Shown here: positions 1 through 12,069 of the stretch, piece after piece
How positions within the stretch are numbered: position 1 is the first letter of the stretch
Layout of the letters: each line of letters begins with the position of its first letter
Assembly (NCBI GenBank): GCA_028719265.1
Contig: JAQUKF010000020.1
Location: 1-14,095, forward strand
Source of the DNA: Candidatus Omnitrophota bacterium
Lineage (GTDB): Bacteria > Omnitrophota > Gorgyraeia > Gygaellales > Profunditerraquicolaceae
Length of the DNA: 14,095 nucleotides
Reading direction: 5' to 3'
Notes under the pieces: model-generated
What the model was told of the DNA's origin: nothing
The model's input: only the letters and a program-made list of their open reading frames with translations
Databases searched by the model: none
Position numbers and translations under genes: made by a program

Positions 1-454
1 TGTCTTTGGTGGTTGGGAGCAACCAGGCGCTTTTTGACCTTGGGAACGTGGCGATAATTTCGCGTCTTATTGAGGGAGAATTTCCTGATTATAAACAGGT
101 CGTCCCGGCCGTATCGGAAAATAAGATGAAGATCGATCGCAGCCAATTTCTGTTGGCGGTAAGAAGGGCCGCTCTTTTGTCTACCCAGGATTACCAGGCG
201 GTAAAGCTTGAGGTTTTTAAAAACAAACTAGTGATTTCAAAATCCACCCCGGATGTAGGGGAGTTCCGCGAGGAGCTTCCTGCGGAATATCAGGGCAGAG
301 AGCTGATAATAGGTTTTAATCCGGTTTATTTAATTGATATTTTGAAAAATTTAGGGGATGAAGAGATTAGCCTGGAGTTGATTGACGGGGAAAAACCCGG
401 GGTTATCCGTATTAGCGGTTATATTTATATAGTGCTGCCCATGCGCATTAATTA

Positions 455-455
<1 letters not shown>
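1..455 (+). CDS. dnaN: DNA polymerase III beta sliding clamp, C-terminal part (partial)
   Basis: This is the 3' end of the gene for the ring-shaped processivity clamp that tethers DNA polymerase III and many repair proteins to DNA. About 150 residues remain, covering the end of the second and all of the third clamp domain. Visible family signatures are VGSNQALFDL, the SRLIEGEFPDYKQVVP segment and the typical C-terminus YIVLPMRIN. The reading frame is open to the window edge (first complete codon at base 3), so the true start lies upstream; the TTG at base 6 is an internal leucine codon. The stop codon TAA shares one base with the ATG of the next gene, indicating translational coupling. The clamp's hydrophobic pocket binds QL(S/D)LF-type peptides, and one such peptide ends the endonuclease Q encoded later in this window. 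Confidence 0.95.
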
Positions 456-3186
<2,731 letters not shown>

Positions 3187-4023
3187 ATGGAAATAATCAT
3201 ACCGGAGAAAAATAAAAATGCAGTGCATCCGGCACTTCTCATAAAAGGGGCCTGGTCTGCCTGTTCCCGGAATCTTAAGAAGCTGGCTGCCATCTATTTG
3301 ATCTTTAATTTACCGATAGCCGCCATTTATCTGACCCCCATGGCCAGCAGGCTTCAGAATCAGGAAATGACCTTTTTGGTATTTGTCTGTGTTTTTCTGC
3401 CCGTATTGATATTGAGCGTCTGGGGAAACATATCCCTGCTTCTTGCCGCCAGCAAGGCGGTTTGTTCTCAAGATTACCCGGTTGGGCAGGCAATAAATGA
3501 AGCCAAGGCGTACTTTCTGAATTTTTTGGGCACAGGGCTGATTGCTACTGTTTTCTTGACGGGCATAGCGTTATTGGGGGCCTTTTTTGTAGGCGCGTTC
3601 TTCCCGTTGTTGATCAAAGTCAACAAAATACTGGCAATCTCTTTTTGTCTTATAATCGCAATCGTCTCTATCGGGTTCTTCGTATATTTTATGATTCGAT
3701 GGTCTCTCGCTACAGTGGTTTGCGTTTTGGAGAATACCCGGCCTTTTAATGCATTGAAACGCAGCCTCGTTTTGATTGCGGAATATGTTAACCCGGTCGT
3801 GGGGACATACTTTCTGTTTATGTTGATATATATAGCCTGTCTGGTCTTTTTTGCGGTTGCCGGGATGTTTTTTGGAGCAGGCAATTATGGCGAGAAGCCC
3901 GGATGGATAAGCGCGGTATTCAGCCTGCTTTTGAATGTCGTGCTGGTGCCTTTTTGGGCCACACTCACAGTGGCGTTGTATAACAAACTAAAAGAGGTGT
4001 CGGAATCCCATGTATGCTCGTAA
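3187..4023 (+). CDS. Predicted six-helix inner-membrane protein of unknown function
   Basis: This is a 278-residue, strongly hydrophobic protein with no signal peptide cleavage site. About six membrane segments are visible, near residues 34-50, 62-88, 111-142, 148-170, 201-230 and 240-265. The segment [20 protein letters not shown] followed by KRSLVLI (171-197), just before a hydrophobic pair, resembles the 'W...A...RS' pattern of membrane proteins loosely grouped with the glycerophosphodiesterase membrane domain or DUF975-like families; this similarity is weak and gives no function. The ATG directly abuts the gyrB stop, and the gene overlaps the gyrA start by 14 bases, so it is co-translated with both gyrase genes. 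No catalytic motif is visible. It is a confident gene by position and composition, but its role is unknown. Confidence 0.85.
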   Translation: MEIIIPEKNKNAVHPALLIKGAWSACSRNLKKLAAIYLIFNLPIAAIYLTPMASRLQNQEMTFLVFVCVFLPVLILSVWGNISLLLAASKAVCSQDYPVGQAINEAKAYFLNFLGTGLIATVFLTGIALLGAFFVGAFFPLLIKVNKILAISFCLIIAIVSIGFFVYFMIRWSLATVVCVLENTRPFNALKRSLVLIAEYVNPVVGTYFLFMLIYIACLVFFAVAGMFFGAGNYGEKPGWISAVFSLLLNVVLVPFWATLTVALYNKLKEVSESHVCS

Positions 4024-6439
4024 CGAAAAAATAGTACCGGTTTATGTTGAAGAAGAGGTAAAGGATTCTTATTTGAATTACGCCATGAGCGTAATCGTAG
4101 GACGTGCCTTACCCGATGTCCGCGACGGCTTGAAGCCGGTGCACCGCAGGGTTCTTTATGCGATGCGGGAGTTGAACCTTGAACACTCCAAGCCGTATAA
4201 AAAATGTGCGCGTATAGTCGGTGAGACTATGGGTAAATATCACCCCCACGGTGATATGGCCATTTACGATACCCTGGTAAGACTGGCGCAGAATTTTACG
4301 ATGCGCTATCCCTTAGTGGACGGGCAAGGGAATTTCGGCTCTATCGATGGGGATGCCGCCGCCGCGATGCGTTACACGGAGGCCCGTCTTGCCGCGGTTT
4401 CCGAGGAAATCCTGGGGGACATCGAAAAAGATACGGTTAACTTCGGGCCCAACTTCGATTCATCGTTGAAGGAGCCGTTGTTGTTGCCCGCCAGCCTCCC
4501 CAATCTTCTGGTTAACGGTTCAAGCGGGATCGCCGTAGGTATGGCTACAAATATACCTCCGCATAACCTGAACGAGGTTTGCGAGGCGATAATTTACCTG
4601 CTCGATCATCCGGATGCCGAGATCAAGGATCTCATGCGTTACATTAAGGGGCCGGATTTTCCCACCGGCGGGTTGATTTGCGGCAAAGGAGGCATTAAGG
4701 ATGCCTATATGACCGGCAGGGGGAAATTGCTGGTGCGCGCCAGGGCGACAGTTGAGCATCAGAAGAACGGCAAGGATCTTATTATCTTTACCGAGATCCC
4801 GTATCAGGTGCAAAAGTCGGGGATAATCGGAGCGATCGCCTCTCTTGTCGACGAAAAGAAGATCGAAGGCATATCTGACATACGCGATGAATCCGACAAG
4901 GAAGGGATGCGTATCGTTATAGAACTAAAGAGGGATGTCGAGTCGCAAATTATCCTGAATCAGCTTTTCAAACACACCCAGCTGGAAAACACGTTTGGAG
5001 TCATTATGCTGGCCCTGGTGGATAACCGGCCCAAGGTTTTGAATTTGCGTCAGGTGCTGGATTGTTATATAGAGCATCGCAGGGTGGTAATCCGCAGGCG
5101 TACCCAGTTTGAGCTGGATAAGGCTTTGAGGCGCGCACATATTTTGGAAGGACTAAAAATCGCCTTAAAATTCATAGACAGGATTATCAAGGTGATCAAG
5201 ACTTCCAAGAGCGCAGATCATGCAAAATTGAACCTGATGAAAGAATTCGGGCTTTCCGAGATTCAGTCTCAGGCGATCCTGGAGATGCAGCTGCAGCGGC
5301 TGACCGCTCTTGAAAGGGATAAGATCGACGCCGAATACGAGGAGCTTCTTAAGAAAATTGAATTATGCAGGGCGATCCTGGCCTCCCAGAAAAAAGTGGA
5401 GGCGATCATTAAAGACGAACTGGAGAATCTTAAGAAAAAATACGGCGACCAGAGACGTACGGATATAGTAGGAGAAGCGGAAGAGCTTGAGGTCGAAGAC
5501 CTGATTGCCGAAGAGGACGTGGTGGTCACTATCAGCCACGGCGGTTATATCAAACGTCTTCCCGTCAGCTCCTACCGTAAGCAGAAACGCGGGGGGGTAG
5601 GGGTAACAGGCGCGGAATTAAAGGAAGAGGATTTCATCGAACATTTATTCATCGCCTCTACCAAGGATTACCTGCTTATTTTTACCGATAAAGGTCAGGT
5701 GCATTGGTTGAAGGTTTACGAAATACCCCAGGCCAGCCGCATTTCCAAGGGAAAGGCGATCGTCAACCTCATACAGATGCAGCCGGGGTCTAATATAAGC
5801 TCGACCGTTCCGGTGAAAGAGTTTTCCCCGGATAAATACCTGGTGATGGTTACCAGGTACGGACAGATCAAGAAGACCAGGCTTGACGCTTACGGTAACC
5901 CGCGAAAAGGCGGGATCATCGGGATCACTTTGGATAAAAATGATGCTTTGATCGGGGTGGAAATGACAGACAGTAAACAGGAGCTGCTTATCGGCACCAG
6001 GCACGGTAAGGCTATAAGGTTCTCCGAGGACAAGGTCCGGGATATGGGACGGGCGGCCCATGGCGTGCGCGCGATTTCCCTGGAGAAGAAAGATGAGGTT
6101 ATTGATATGGTCGTGCCGCAGGAAGGCTCCACCGTGCTTACGGTCACAAGTCTGGGTTTCGCCAAGCGTACTACCGTTGACGAATACCGTTTAACCAGCC
6201 GCGGCGGCAAGGGTGTCATAAATATCAAGGTTACCGAAAAGAACGGCGAGGCGGTAAATTTAAAAACCGTTAACGATAAAGACGAGCTGATGGTTATTAC
6301 TCAGAATGGGATATTTTTACGTTGTGCTATAAAAGATATACGCGAGACCGGCCGTTCCTCCCAGGGGGTACGTTTGATCAGGCTGCAGGATAAAGACCGC
6401 GTCTCTTGCGTTGCCCCGGTAATCAGTGAAGAAGAATAG
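4010..6439 (+). CDS. gyrA: DNA gyrase subunit A
   Basis: This is the DNA cleavage and religation subunit of gyrase, 809 residues long. The N-terminus carries the family block [19 protein letters not shown] (22-40) and the winged-helix region. The catalytic tyrosine is Tyr122 in [12 protein letters not shown], the same number as in E. coli. In the quinolone-determining region ([10 protein letters not shown], 78-87), Asp87 is kept but position 83, usually Ser, is Met. A coiled-coil rich in Leu, Lys and Glu precedes the C-terminal beta-pinwheel (about 495-805), which shows repeated blades such as [17 protein letters not shown] and SSQGVRLIR. The GyrA box at 525-531 reads QKRGGVG, against the canonical QRRGGKG. 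The start ATG lies inside the end of the preceding gene, with AGAGGTG about 11 bases upstream. Confidence 0.96.
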   Translation: MYARNEKIVPVYVEEEVKDSYLNYAMSVIVGRALPDVRDGLKPVHRRVLYAMRELNLEHSKPYKKCARIVGETMGKYHPHGDMAIYDTLVRLAQNFTMRYPLVDGQGNFGSIDGDAAAAMRYTEARLAAVSEEILGDIEKDTVNFGPNFDSSLKEPLLLPASLPNLLVNGSSGIAVGMATNIPPHNLNEVCEAIIYLLDHPDAEIKDLMRYIKGPDFPTGGLICGKGGIKDAYMTGRGKLLVRARATVEHQKNGKDLIIFTEIPYQVQKSGIIGAIASLVDEKKIEGISDIRDESDKEGMRIVIELKRDVESQIILNQLFKHTQLENTFGVIMLALVDNRPKVLNLRQVLDCYIEHRRVVIRRRTQFELDKALRRAHILEGLKIALKFIDRIIKVIKTSKSADHAKLNLMKEFGLSEIQSQAILEMQLQRLTALERDKIDAEYEELLKKIELCRAILASQKKVEAIIKDELENLKKKYGDQRRTDIVGEAEELEVEDLIAEEDVVVTISHGGYIKRLPVSSYRKQKRGGVGVTGAELKEEDFIEHLFIASTKDYLLIFTDKGQVHWLKVYEIPQASRISKGKAIVNLIQMQPGSNISSTVPVKEFSPDKYLVMVTRYGQIKKTRLDAYGNPRKGGIIGITLDKNDALIGVEMTDSKQELLIGTRHGKAIRFSEDKVRDMGRAAHGVRAISLEKKDEVIDMVVPQEGSTVLTVTSLGFAKRTTVDEYRLTSRGGKGVINIKVTEKNGEAVNLKTVNDKDELMVITQNGIFLRCAIKDIRETGRSSQGVRLIRLQDKDRVSCVAPVISEEE

Positions 6440-6443
6440 TTCT

Positions 6444-6518
6444 GACCCTGTCGTCTAGCCTGGTCTAGGACAAGAGCTTTTCAAGCTCTCGACACGGGTT
6501 CAAATCCCGTCAGGGTCA
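6444..6518 (+). tRNA. tRNA-Glu (anticodon UUC)
   Basis: A complete 75-base cloverleaf can be folded by eye. The acceptor stem is GACCCTG (6444-6450) with CAGGGTC (6511-6517) and discriminator A at 6518. The anticodon stem is AGAGC (6473-6477) with GCTCT (6485-6489), around the loop TTTTCAA, giving anticodon TTC at 6480-6482. The T arm is ACGGG-TTCAAAT-CCCGT (6494-6510). The D arm, GTCTAGCCTGGTCTAGGAC, is typical of glutamate tRNAs. The 3' CCA is not encoded (CT follows the discriminator). The gene begins only four bases after the gyrA stop, with no visible promoter between them, so it is probably cut out of the operon transcript. Confidence 0.95.
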
Positions 6519-6577
6519 CTGATTTTGCAGAATCTGCTCAGGTACTTTTTGCAGACCTCTGGATGATAGATAAGAAT

Positions 6578-6583
6578 AGGGGG
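6578..6583 (+). promoter_or_regulatory. Ribosome binding site of glmS
   Basis: AGGGGG lies five bases before the GTG at 6589. It supports that GTG as the start, which yields the obligatory N-terminal Met-Cys. The 70 bases between the tRNA and glmS hold no other convincing element: there is a TTTTGCAGA sequence repeated at 6523-6531 and 6547-6555, and no clear promoter or terminator. Confidence 0.55.
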
Positions 6584-6588
6584 TTATT

Positions 6589-8424
6589 GTGTGTGGAATA
6601 GTCGGGTATATCGGTGGAAGGCCGGCGCAGGATATTCTCTTGGCTGGCCTTAAGCGTTTAGAGTACCGCGGTTATGATTCCAGCGGGATGACAGTGATCC
6701 TGCCCGTCAAAAATTCGCTTTTAACAAGGAAATCCCCCGGCAAGATAAACGCCCTTGCCAAGCTGCTCAAATACAAACCGCTCAAAGGCTCGATAGGGAT
6801 CGCGCATACCCGTTGGGCTACCCATGGAGCGCCTACCCAGGCTAACGCCCATCCCCATGCCGACTGCGATAACGAGATCGTCCTGGTGCATAACGGCATT
6901 ATCGAGAATTACGAAATACTGAAGGAGCAGTTGTTAAAAGAGGGACATCTGTTCAGCAGCCAGACGGATACCGAGGTGATTGTCCATCTTATCGAGAAGT
7001 TTTACAAAGATATTCCCTTAGAGGATGCGGTGCGCAAAGCCCTGAAGCTGGTCAGCGGGTCGTTTGCTATTGCGGTTATTTCAAGTCGCGAGCCGGAAAA
7101 GTTAATCGGTGCCCGGTCGGGAAGCCCTCTGATCCTGGGGATAGGAAAGAACGAAAATTTTATCGCTTCGGATGCTCCTGCGATTTTGGGTTATACTAAA
7201 AATATCGTTTTTCTGGGAGAGAATGAAATAGCGGTTTTGAGCAAGAACGGTTATAAGATTACCGATCTTGAGGGCAGGCAATTGACAAAGAAGCCGGAGA
7301 GGCTTGCCTGGGATATCGAGCAGGCGCAGAAGCAGGGCTATAAGCATTTTATGCTTAAAGAGATAAACGAGCAGCCCGGGATTATCGAAAATCTGATAAA
7401 CCTCAGGATTCCCAGGGACAGCAGGATAATCTTTAAGGAGCAGTTCATTGGTGCCCAGAAGTTGAAAAGCATCAAGAATATTTTTGTTGTCGCCTGCGGC
7501 ACGGCTTATCATGCGGGATTGGTGGGGAAGTACATATTTGAAAGCATTTCGAAGATCCCCACGCAGATAGATGTATCCAGCGAATTCCGTTACCGGGAGC
7601 TCCTGATCAATAAGGACACTTTGGTTTTGGCGATCAGCCAGTCGGGGGAAACTGCCGATACCCTGGCAGGGGTCAGGCAGGCGCGCAAGCTCGGTGCCTC
7701 GGTAATTTCCATATGCAATGTTCTGGGTTCGACCCTGACCCGGGAGTCTGACGGAGTGATATATACCCACGCCGGCCCAGAGATCGGCGTTGCCTCTACC
7801 AAAGCTTACACCGCTCAGCTGGTTGCGATATATTTGTTTGCTTTCTATCTGGCCAAGATCCGTAACGCAATCCTCCCGGCCAGGCTTGACAGGCTGATTA
7901 AAGAGCTGAAGAAGATCCCCGGCAGGCAGGCGGAGATCCTGAAAGAGCAAGATGCCATTGCCCGCGTATCCCGCAGGCATTCCCACCTGGGTTCTTTTCT
8001 ATATCTGGGCAGGAACGTAAATTATCCTTCGGCCCTGGAAGGGGCGTTAAAATTGAAAGAAATTTCGTATATTCCTGCAGAAGGATACGCCGCCGGGGAG
8101 ATGAAGCATGGTCCGATAGCCTTGATCGACGAGTACCGGGCTGTGGTCTGTATAGCGGCTGGCTCAAAAGTATATGAAAAAATGGTTTCTAATATCCAGG
8201 AGATACGTTCCCGCCGCGGCAAGATCATCGCCATCGCCACCGAAGGGGATAACAATATAAAGGAATTGACAGGCGAAGTTATATATGTCCCGAAGTGCGA
8301 CGAGTTGTTTTCTCCCTTGCTGGTCGCGCTCCCCCTGCAGCTTTTGGCGTATCATATATCGGTCAAGCGCGGTTGCGATGTTGACCAGCCGCGGAACCTG
8401 GCGAAATCCGTAACCGTGGAATAA
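6589..8424 (+). CDS. glmS: Glutamine-fructose-6-phosphate aminotransferase (isomerizing)
   Basis: The enzyme converts fructose 6-phosphate and glutamine to glucosamine 6-phosphate and glutamate, the first step towards UDP-GlcNAc for peptidoglycan and lipid A. It has 611 residues, against 609 in E. coli. The glutaminase half starts MCGIVGY, so Cys2 becomes the catalytic N-terminal cysteine after Met removal; RGYDSSGM, HTRWATHG and VHNGIIENY follow. The two SIS sugar isomerase domains show VACGTAYHAG (301-310), SQSGETADTL (350-359), ASTKAYTAQ (402-410) and SALEGALKLKE (481-491). Active-site residues Glu491 and His507 and the C-terminal PRNLAKSVTVE, with the Schiff-base lysine at 606, are present. 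The start is GTG 6589, and the stop overlaps the next ATG by one base. There is no room upstream for a glmS ribozyme. Confidence 0.97.
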   Translation: MCGIVGYIGGRPAQDILLAGLKRLEYRGYDSSGMTVILPVKNSLLTRKSPGKINALAKLLKYKPLKGSIGIAHTRWATHGAPTQANAHPHADCDNEIVLVHNGIIENYEILKEQLLKEGHLFSSQTDTEVIVHLIEKFYKDIPLEDAVRKALKLVSGSFAIAVISSREPEKLIGARSGSPLILGIGKNENFIASDAPAILGYTKNIVFLGENEIAVLSKNGYKITDLEGRQLTKKPERLAWDIEQAQKQGYKHFMLKEINEQPGIIENLINLRIPRDSRIIFKEQFIGAQKLKSIKNIFVVACGTAYHAGLVGKYIFESISKIPTQIDVSSEFRYRELLINKDTLVLAISQSGETADTLAGVRQARKLGASVISICNVLGSTLTRESDGVIYTHAGPEIGVASTKAYTAQLVAIYLFAFYLAKIRNAILPARLDRLIKELKKIPGRQAEILKEQDAIARVSRRHSHLGSFLYLGRNVNYPSALEGALKLKEISYIPAEGYAAGEMKHGPIALIDEYRAVVCIAAGSKVYEKMVSNIQEIRSRRGKIIAIATEGDNNIKELTGEVIYVPKCDELFSPLLVALPLQLLAYHISVKRGCDVDQPRNLAKSVTVE

Positions 8425-9077
8425 TGTTTTATATCGTCGGTACCCCAATCGGCAATTTAAAGGATTTAACCGTTCGGGCGATCGAGGTTTTAAAAAAAGT
8501 GGACTTGATTGCCTGTGAAGATACCCGGCATACAAAGATCCTGCTTGATCATTATTCTATTAAGACCCCCACTACCAGTTTCTTCCAGCACAACAGGTTT
8601 ATGAAGGCAGATTACATCGTCGGTTTATTAAAGCAAGGCCGGGATGTCGCCCTGGTTTCCGATGCCGGCACTCCCGGCATTCTTGACCCAGGGTATAATT
8701 TGATCAATTTGGCAATTCAGAATAATCTCGAGATGACTTTTCTTCCCGGGGCAACGGCCTTTGTTAACGCCCTTGTTCTTTCCGGCAGGCCTGCCCATGA
8801 GTTTTATTTCGGGGGGTTCCTGGCTAACCGGAGCCAAGCGCGTAAAAATCAGCTCGAGAGATTAAAAAAACTGGGCTGCACCTTGGTTTTTTATGAATCC
8901 TGTCATAGGATACTGTCCAGCCTGGAGGATATAAAGGCTGTTTTCGGGGACAAAGAAGTTGTGTTTGCCAGGGAGTTGACCAAGAAATTTGAAGAGGTGT
9001 TTCGTGGTACCGCCGAGGAAGCCATAATCAGGCTTTCTGGAAACAGGCCTCGTGGAGAATTTGTAGTTATTATTTAA
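8424..9077 (+). CDS. rsmI: 16S rRNA (cytidine1402-2'-O)-methyltransferase
   Basis: This is a SAM-dependent methyltransferase of the tetrapyrrole-methylase fold that modifies C1402 in the ribosomal P site. The family motifs run in order: GTPIGNL (6-12), EDTR (32-35), QHN (55-57), SDAGTPGI (79-86), PGATAFVNALVLSG (108-121), FYESCHR (156-162) and the C-terminal GEFVVII (211-217). At 217 residues it stops right after the catalytic domain, without the C-terminal extension of the 286-residue E. coli enzyme; similarly short forms are common, so this need not be a truncation. Its ATG shares one base with the glmS stop codon. It is the last gene before the pyr promoter; no clear intrinsic terminator follows it. 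Confidence 0.94.
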   Translation: MFYIVGTPIGNLKDLTVRAIEVLKKVDLIACEDTRHTKILLDHYSIKTPTTSFFQHNRFMKADYIVGLLKQGRDVALVSDAGTPGILDPGYNLINLAIQNNLEMTFLPGATAFVNALVLSGRPAHEFYFGGFLANRSQARKNQLERLKKLGCTLVFYESCHRILSSLEDIKAVFGDKEVVFARELTKKFEEVFRGTAEEAIIRLSGNRPRGEFVVII

Positions 9078-9112
9078 AAAGCTTTATGGGATTATAAGGA
9101 TCCGGTTTTGTC

Positions 9113-9140
9113 TTGACACGGTAATTTTTTGTGGTATATT
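9113..9140 (+). promoter_or_regulatory. Sigma-70-type promoter of the pyr operon
   Basis: A perfect -35 box TTGACA (9113-9118) is separated by 16 bases from the -10 box TATATT (9135-9140), which is preceded by TGG at 9132-9134 and so has the extended -10 form TGn. Transcription would start near 9147, placing the PyrR-binding hairpin almost at the 5' end of the RNA. It is the clearest promoter in the window. Confidence 0.8.
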
Positions 9141-9154
9141 AAATAAAACAGGAA

Positions 9155-9186
9155 CCTTTAAGCCCAGTTCGGTGAAGCTGGCAAGG
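9155..9186 (+). promoter_or_regulatory. PyrR-binding RNA hairpin (anti-antiterminator-type binding loop)
   Basis: The top of the hairpin, AGTTCGGTGAAGCT (9166-9179), matches the published PyrR-binding consensus ARUCCNGNGAGGYU at 12 of 14 positions. The two differences (C to U at position 4, G to A at position 11) face each other in the stem and keep a base pair. The hexaloop CGGUGA fits CNGNGA exactly. Below it C9164-C9165 pair with G9180-G9181, then a 5'-side UAA bulge and a lower stem CCTT (9155-9158) with AAGG (9183-9186) follow, as in known sites. PyrR with bound UMP should stabilise this hairpin. Its 3' arm contains part of the leader peptide's Shine-Dalgarno sequence. Confidence 0.85.
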
Positions 9187-9191
9187 TGAGG
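9183..9191 (+). promoter_or_regulatory. Shine-Dalgarno of the pyr leader peptide, overlapping the PyrR hairpin
   Basis: AAGGTGAGG is a strong Shine-Dalgarno sequence placed about five bases before the ATG at 9196. Its first four bases (AAGG, 9183-9186) form the 3' strand of the lower stem of the PyrR hairpin. Bound PyrR is therefore expected to hide this site from ribosomes. Confidence 0.7.
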
Positions 9192-9195
9192 AAGA

Positions 9196-9864
<669 letters not shown>

Positions 9865-9865
<1 letters not shown>

Positions 9866-10797
9866 TGGCTTGGAACAAAAAGGATCTTCTGGGGCTTGAG
9901 TATCTTAGCGCTGAAGAGATAGGGCTTATACTTGAGACCGCAGAGTCCTTCAAGGAGGTTTCCACGCGAGAAATTAAAAAAGTGCCGGCCTTGCGCGGTA
10001 AAACGGCGGTTAACCTTTTTTACGAACCATCTACGCGTACCCGCGTTTCTTTTGAGGTTGCGGCCAAAAGGCTTTCTGCAGACGTCATCAATATATCTAC
10101 AGAGACATCCAGCGTGCGCAAAGGCGAGACCCTGATCGATACCGGTAAAAATATCCAGGCGCTCAAGGCGGATATAATTATCATACGTCACAGTTGCTCG
10201 GGTGCAGCAAATATGCTGGCGGGGGCTTTAGATATCAGCGTGGTTAATGCCGGCGACGGCTGGCATGAACATCCTACACAGGCGCTGCTGGACATTTTTA
10301 CCCTTAAGGAGAAGCTGGGCGGAGTCAAGGGGTTGAACGTCGCTATCGTAGGGGACATAGCGCATTCGCGGGTTGCCCGGTCCAATATTTGGGGCTTGAC
10401 TAAATTGGGGGCCAATGTGACCGTCTGCGCTCCCCGCATGCTTCTGCCGTCACAGATAGAGAGGACCGGGGTAAGGACCTCCAGCGATCTGGACGAGGTT
10501 TTAAGGAATGCGGATGCGGTGAATGTTTTAAGAATGCAGTTTGAAAGGGATGAAGAGACGGCCTTTCCGCAGCAGTTGGATTATTACAAAAAATTCGGCA
10601 TTACCGAAGAGAGGCTGGCCAAGGCCAAAAAGGGCATAGTTGTTATGCATCCGGGACCGATCAATAGGGGCATCGAGATGTCCAGCGGGGTTGCGGACGG
10701 GGGAAACTCGGTAATTCTGGATCAAGTGACCAATGGTATTGCCGTACGCATGGCGGTACTATTTTTGGTGGCCCAGGCAAGGGAAGTAAAGGCATGA
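9865..10797 (+). CDS. pyrB: Aspartate carbamoyltransferase, catalytic chain
   Basis: The enzyme condenses carbamoyl phosphate with aspartate, the committed step of UMP synthesis. From ATG 9865 it has 310 residues, typical of B. subtilis-like enzymes that work without a PyrI regulatory chain; no pyrI is seen here. The carbamoyl phosphate site is FYEPSTRTR (52-60), the lid-loop lysine is in SVRKGE (83-88), and HPTQALLD (136-143), RMQFER (223-228) and HPGPINRG (262-269) complete the active site. Two overlapping starts exist: ATG 9865, eight bases after GGAG (9853-9856), and GTG 9862, five bases after it. ATG is preferred. The gene overlaps pyrC by four bases (ATGA). Confidence 0.96.
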
Positions 10798-12068
10798 GTA
10801 TCTTAATTAAAAATGGAAGAGTAGTGGATCCTGCAAATTCCATAGACGCTGTTTTGGACGTTTTGATCGAAAACGGCAAAATAGCCGGGGTCTCCGGAGA
10901 TATTAAGGTTCAAACAGAAACTTTGATAGATGCGGCAGGCAAAATCGTCGCTCCGGGCATAGTAGATATGCACGTGCATTTGCGCGAGCCAGGAAGAGAG
11001 GATAAAGAGACCGTAGCTACGGGGACTGCCGCCGCAGCAAAGGGAGGGGTTACTACTCTTCTTGCCATGCCGAATACTGCTCCGGCCATGGACTCTGCAG
11101 AGAACATAGAACTATTAAAAGAGATAATCAGGAAAACTTCAAAAGTCAATGTACTTGTCTGCGGGACGATCACCAGGGGGCGCCTGGGTAAGGAGCTAAG
11201 TGACATCCCGGGGTTAAAGAAAAACGGAGCCTGCGCTATAAGCGATGACGGCTGTTCCGTTGATGACAGGGGGTTGATGCTTGAGGCGTTTAAAGCCGCA
11301 AAAAAGGCCGGCATCCTGACTGTTTGCCATTGTGAAGACAAGGGGGTCTCCGGTAAAGGTGTTATCAATCTGGGGTTTAATTCTACCCGCCTGGGGTTGC
11401 GGGGTATTCCTAACGAATCGGAATATAAGAGGGTAGCGCGGGATATTGAGTTGGCGGAAAAGGCCGGGACTTGCGTGCATATTGCTCATGTCAGCTGCCG
11501 GCAGTCGGTAGAAATAATTTCTGCGGCCAAGAAAAAAGGAATAAAGGTTACCTGCGAGACCGCTCCGCATTATTTTTCTCTTACGGATGACGCGCTTTTG
11601 GGGTATGATACAAATATGAAGATAAATCCACCCTTAAGAAGCCCGGATGACCTGGCGGCAATCAAACAGGGTTTGATGGACGGCACGATAGACGTTATTG
11701 CTTCGGACCATGCCCCTCACACCGAGAACGAAAAGGACATAGAGTTTGAGCGCGCGGAGTTTGGCAAGATTGGCCTTGAATCCGGCCTCTCCATTGGTAT
11801 TATGGAATTGGTCGATAAAAAGATCTTGAGCTGGCCGGAATTTATCGAAAAAACTGCCCTGAATCCCGCAAAGATCCTGGGGATAAGCAAGGGCACCCTG
11901 GGCGTTGGAGCGGATGCGGACGTAATCGTTGTAGATGCGAAGAAAGAATTTATACTTGATAAAAAGAAGATAGTTTCAAAATCGAAGAATTCGCCTTTTA
12001 TCGGCAAGAGGCTAAGAGGGTTGGTCGAATATACTATTTGTAAAGGAAGGCAGGTGTATAAGGCATAA
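10794..12068 (+). CDS. pyrC: Dihydroorotase (class I)
   Basis: The enzyme cyclises N-carbamoyl-aspartate to dihydroorotate, the third step of UMP synthesis. The 424-residue length and motifs place it in the class I amidohydrolases: DMHVHLREPG with metal ligands His60 and His62, MPNTAP (92-97), ISDDG with Asp152, CHCED with His179, HIAHVS with His232, and ASDHAPHT with catalytic Asp305. All expected metal and catalytic residues are present, so it should be active, unlike the inactive pseudo-DHOases found beside pyrB in some operons. It starts inside the pyrB stop (ATGA), and its TAA ends one base before the next ATG, making pyrB, pyrC and the endonuclease Q gene a tightly coupled set. Confidence 0.96.
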   Translation: MSILIKNGRVVDPANSIDAVLDVLIENGKIAGVSGDIKVQTETLIDAAGKIVAPGIVDMHVHLREPGREDKETVATGTAAAAKGGVTTLLAMPNTAPAMDSAENIELLKEIIRKTSKVNVLVCGTITRGRLGKELSDIPGLKKNGACAISDDGCSVDDRGLMLEAFKAAKKAGILTVCHCEDKGVSGKGVINLGFNSTRLGLRGIPNESEYKRVARDIELAEKAGTCVHIAHVSCRQSVEIISAAKKKGIKVTCETAPHYFSLTDDALLGYDTNMKINPPLRSPDDLAAIKQGLMDGTIDVIASDHAPHTENEKDIEFERAEFGKIGLESGLSIGIMELVDKKILSWPEFIEKTALNPAKILGISKGTLGVGADADVIVVDAKKEFILDKKKIVSKSKNSPFIGKRLRGLVEYTICKGRQVYKA

Positions 12069-12069
12069 G

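Noticed and set aside
6523..6555. Repeated TTTTGCAGA, twice, 24 bases apart
   Set aside because: A 9-base repeat with no flanking structure or target-site logic; likely chance.
6519..6588. Possible glmS ribozyme or other riboswitch before glmS
   Set aside because: Only 70 bases lie between tRNA-Glu and glmS, too short for the ribozyme core, and no recognisable core or matching structure is seen.
7102..7986. Open frame of about 294 codons on the minus strand inside glmS
   Set aside because: It lies wholly antisense to a well-conserved glmS, has no family-like sequence or ribosome binding site, and is best explained as a shadow of glmS codon bias.
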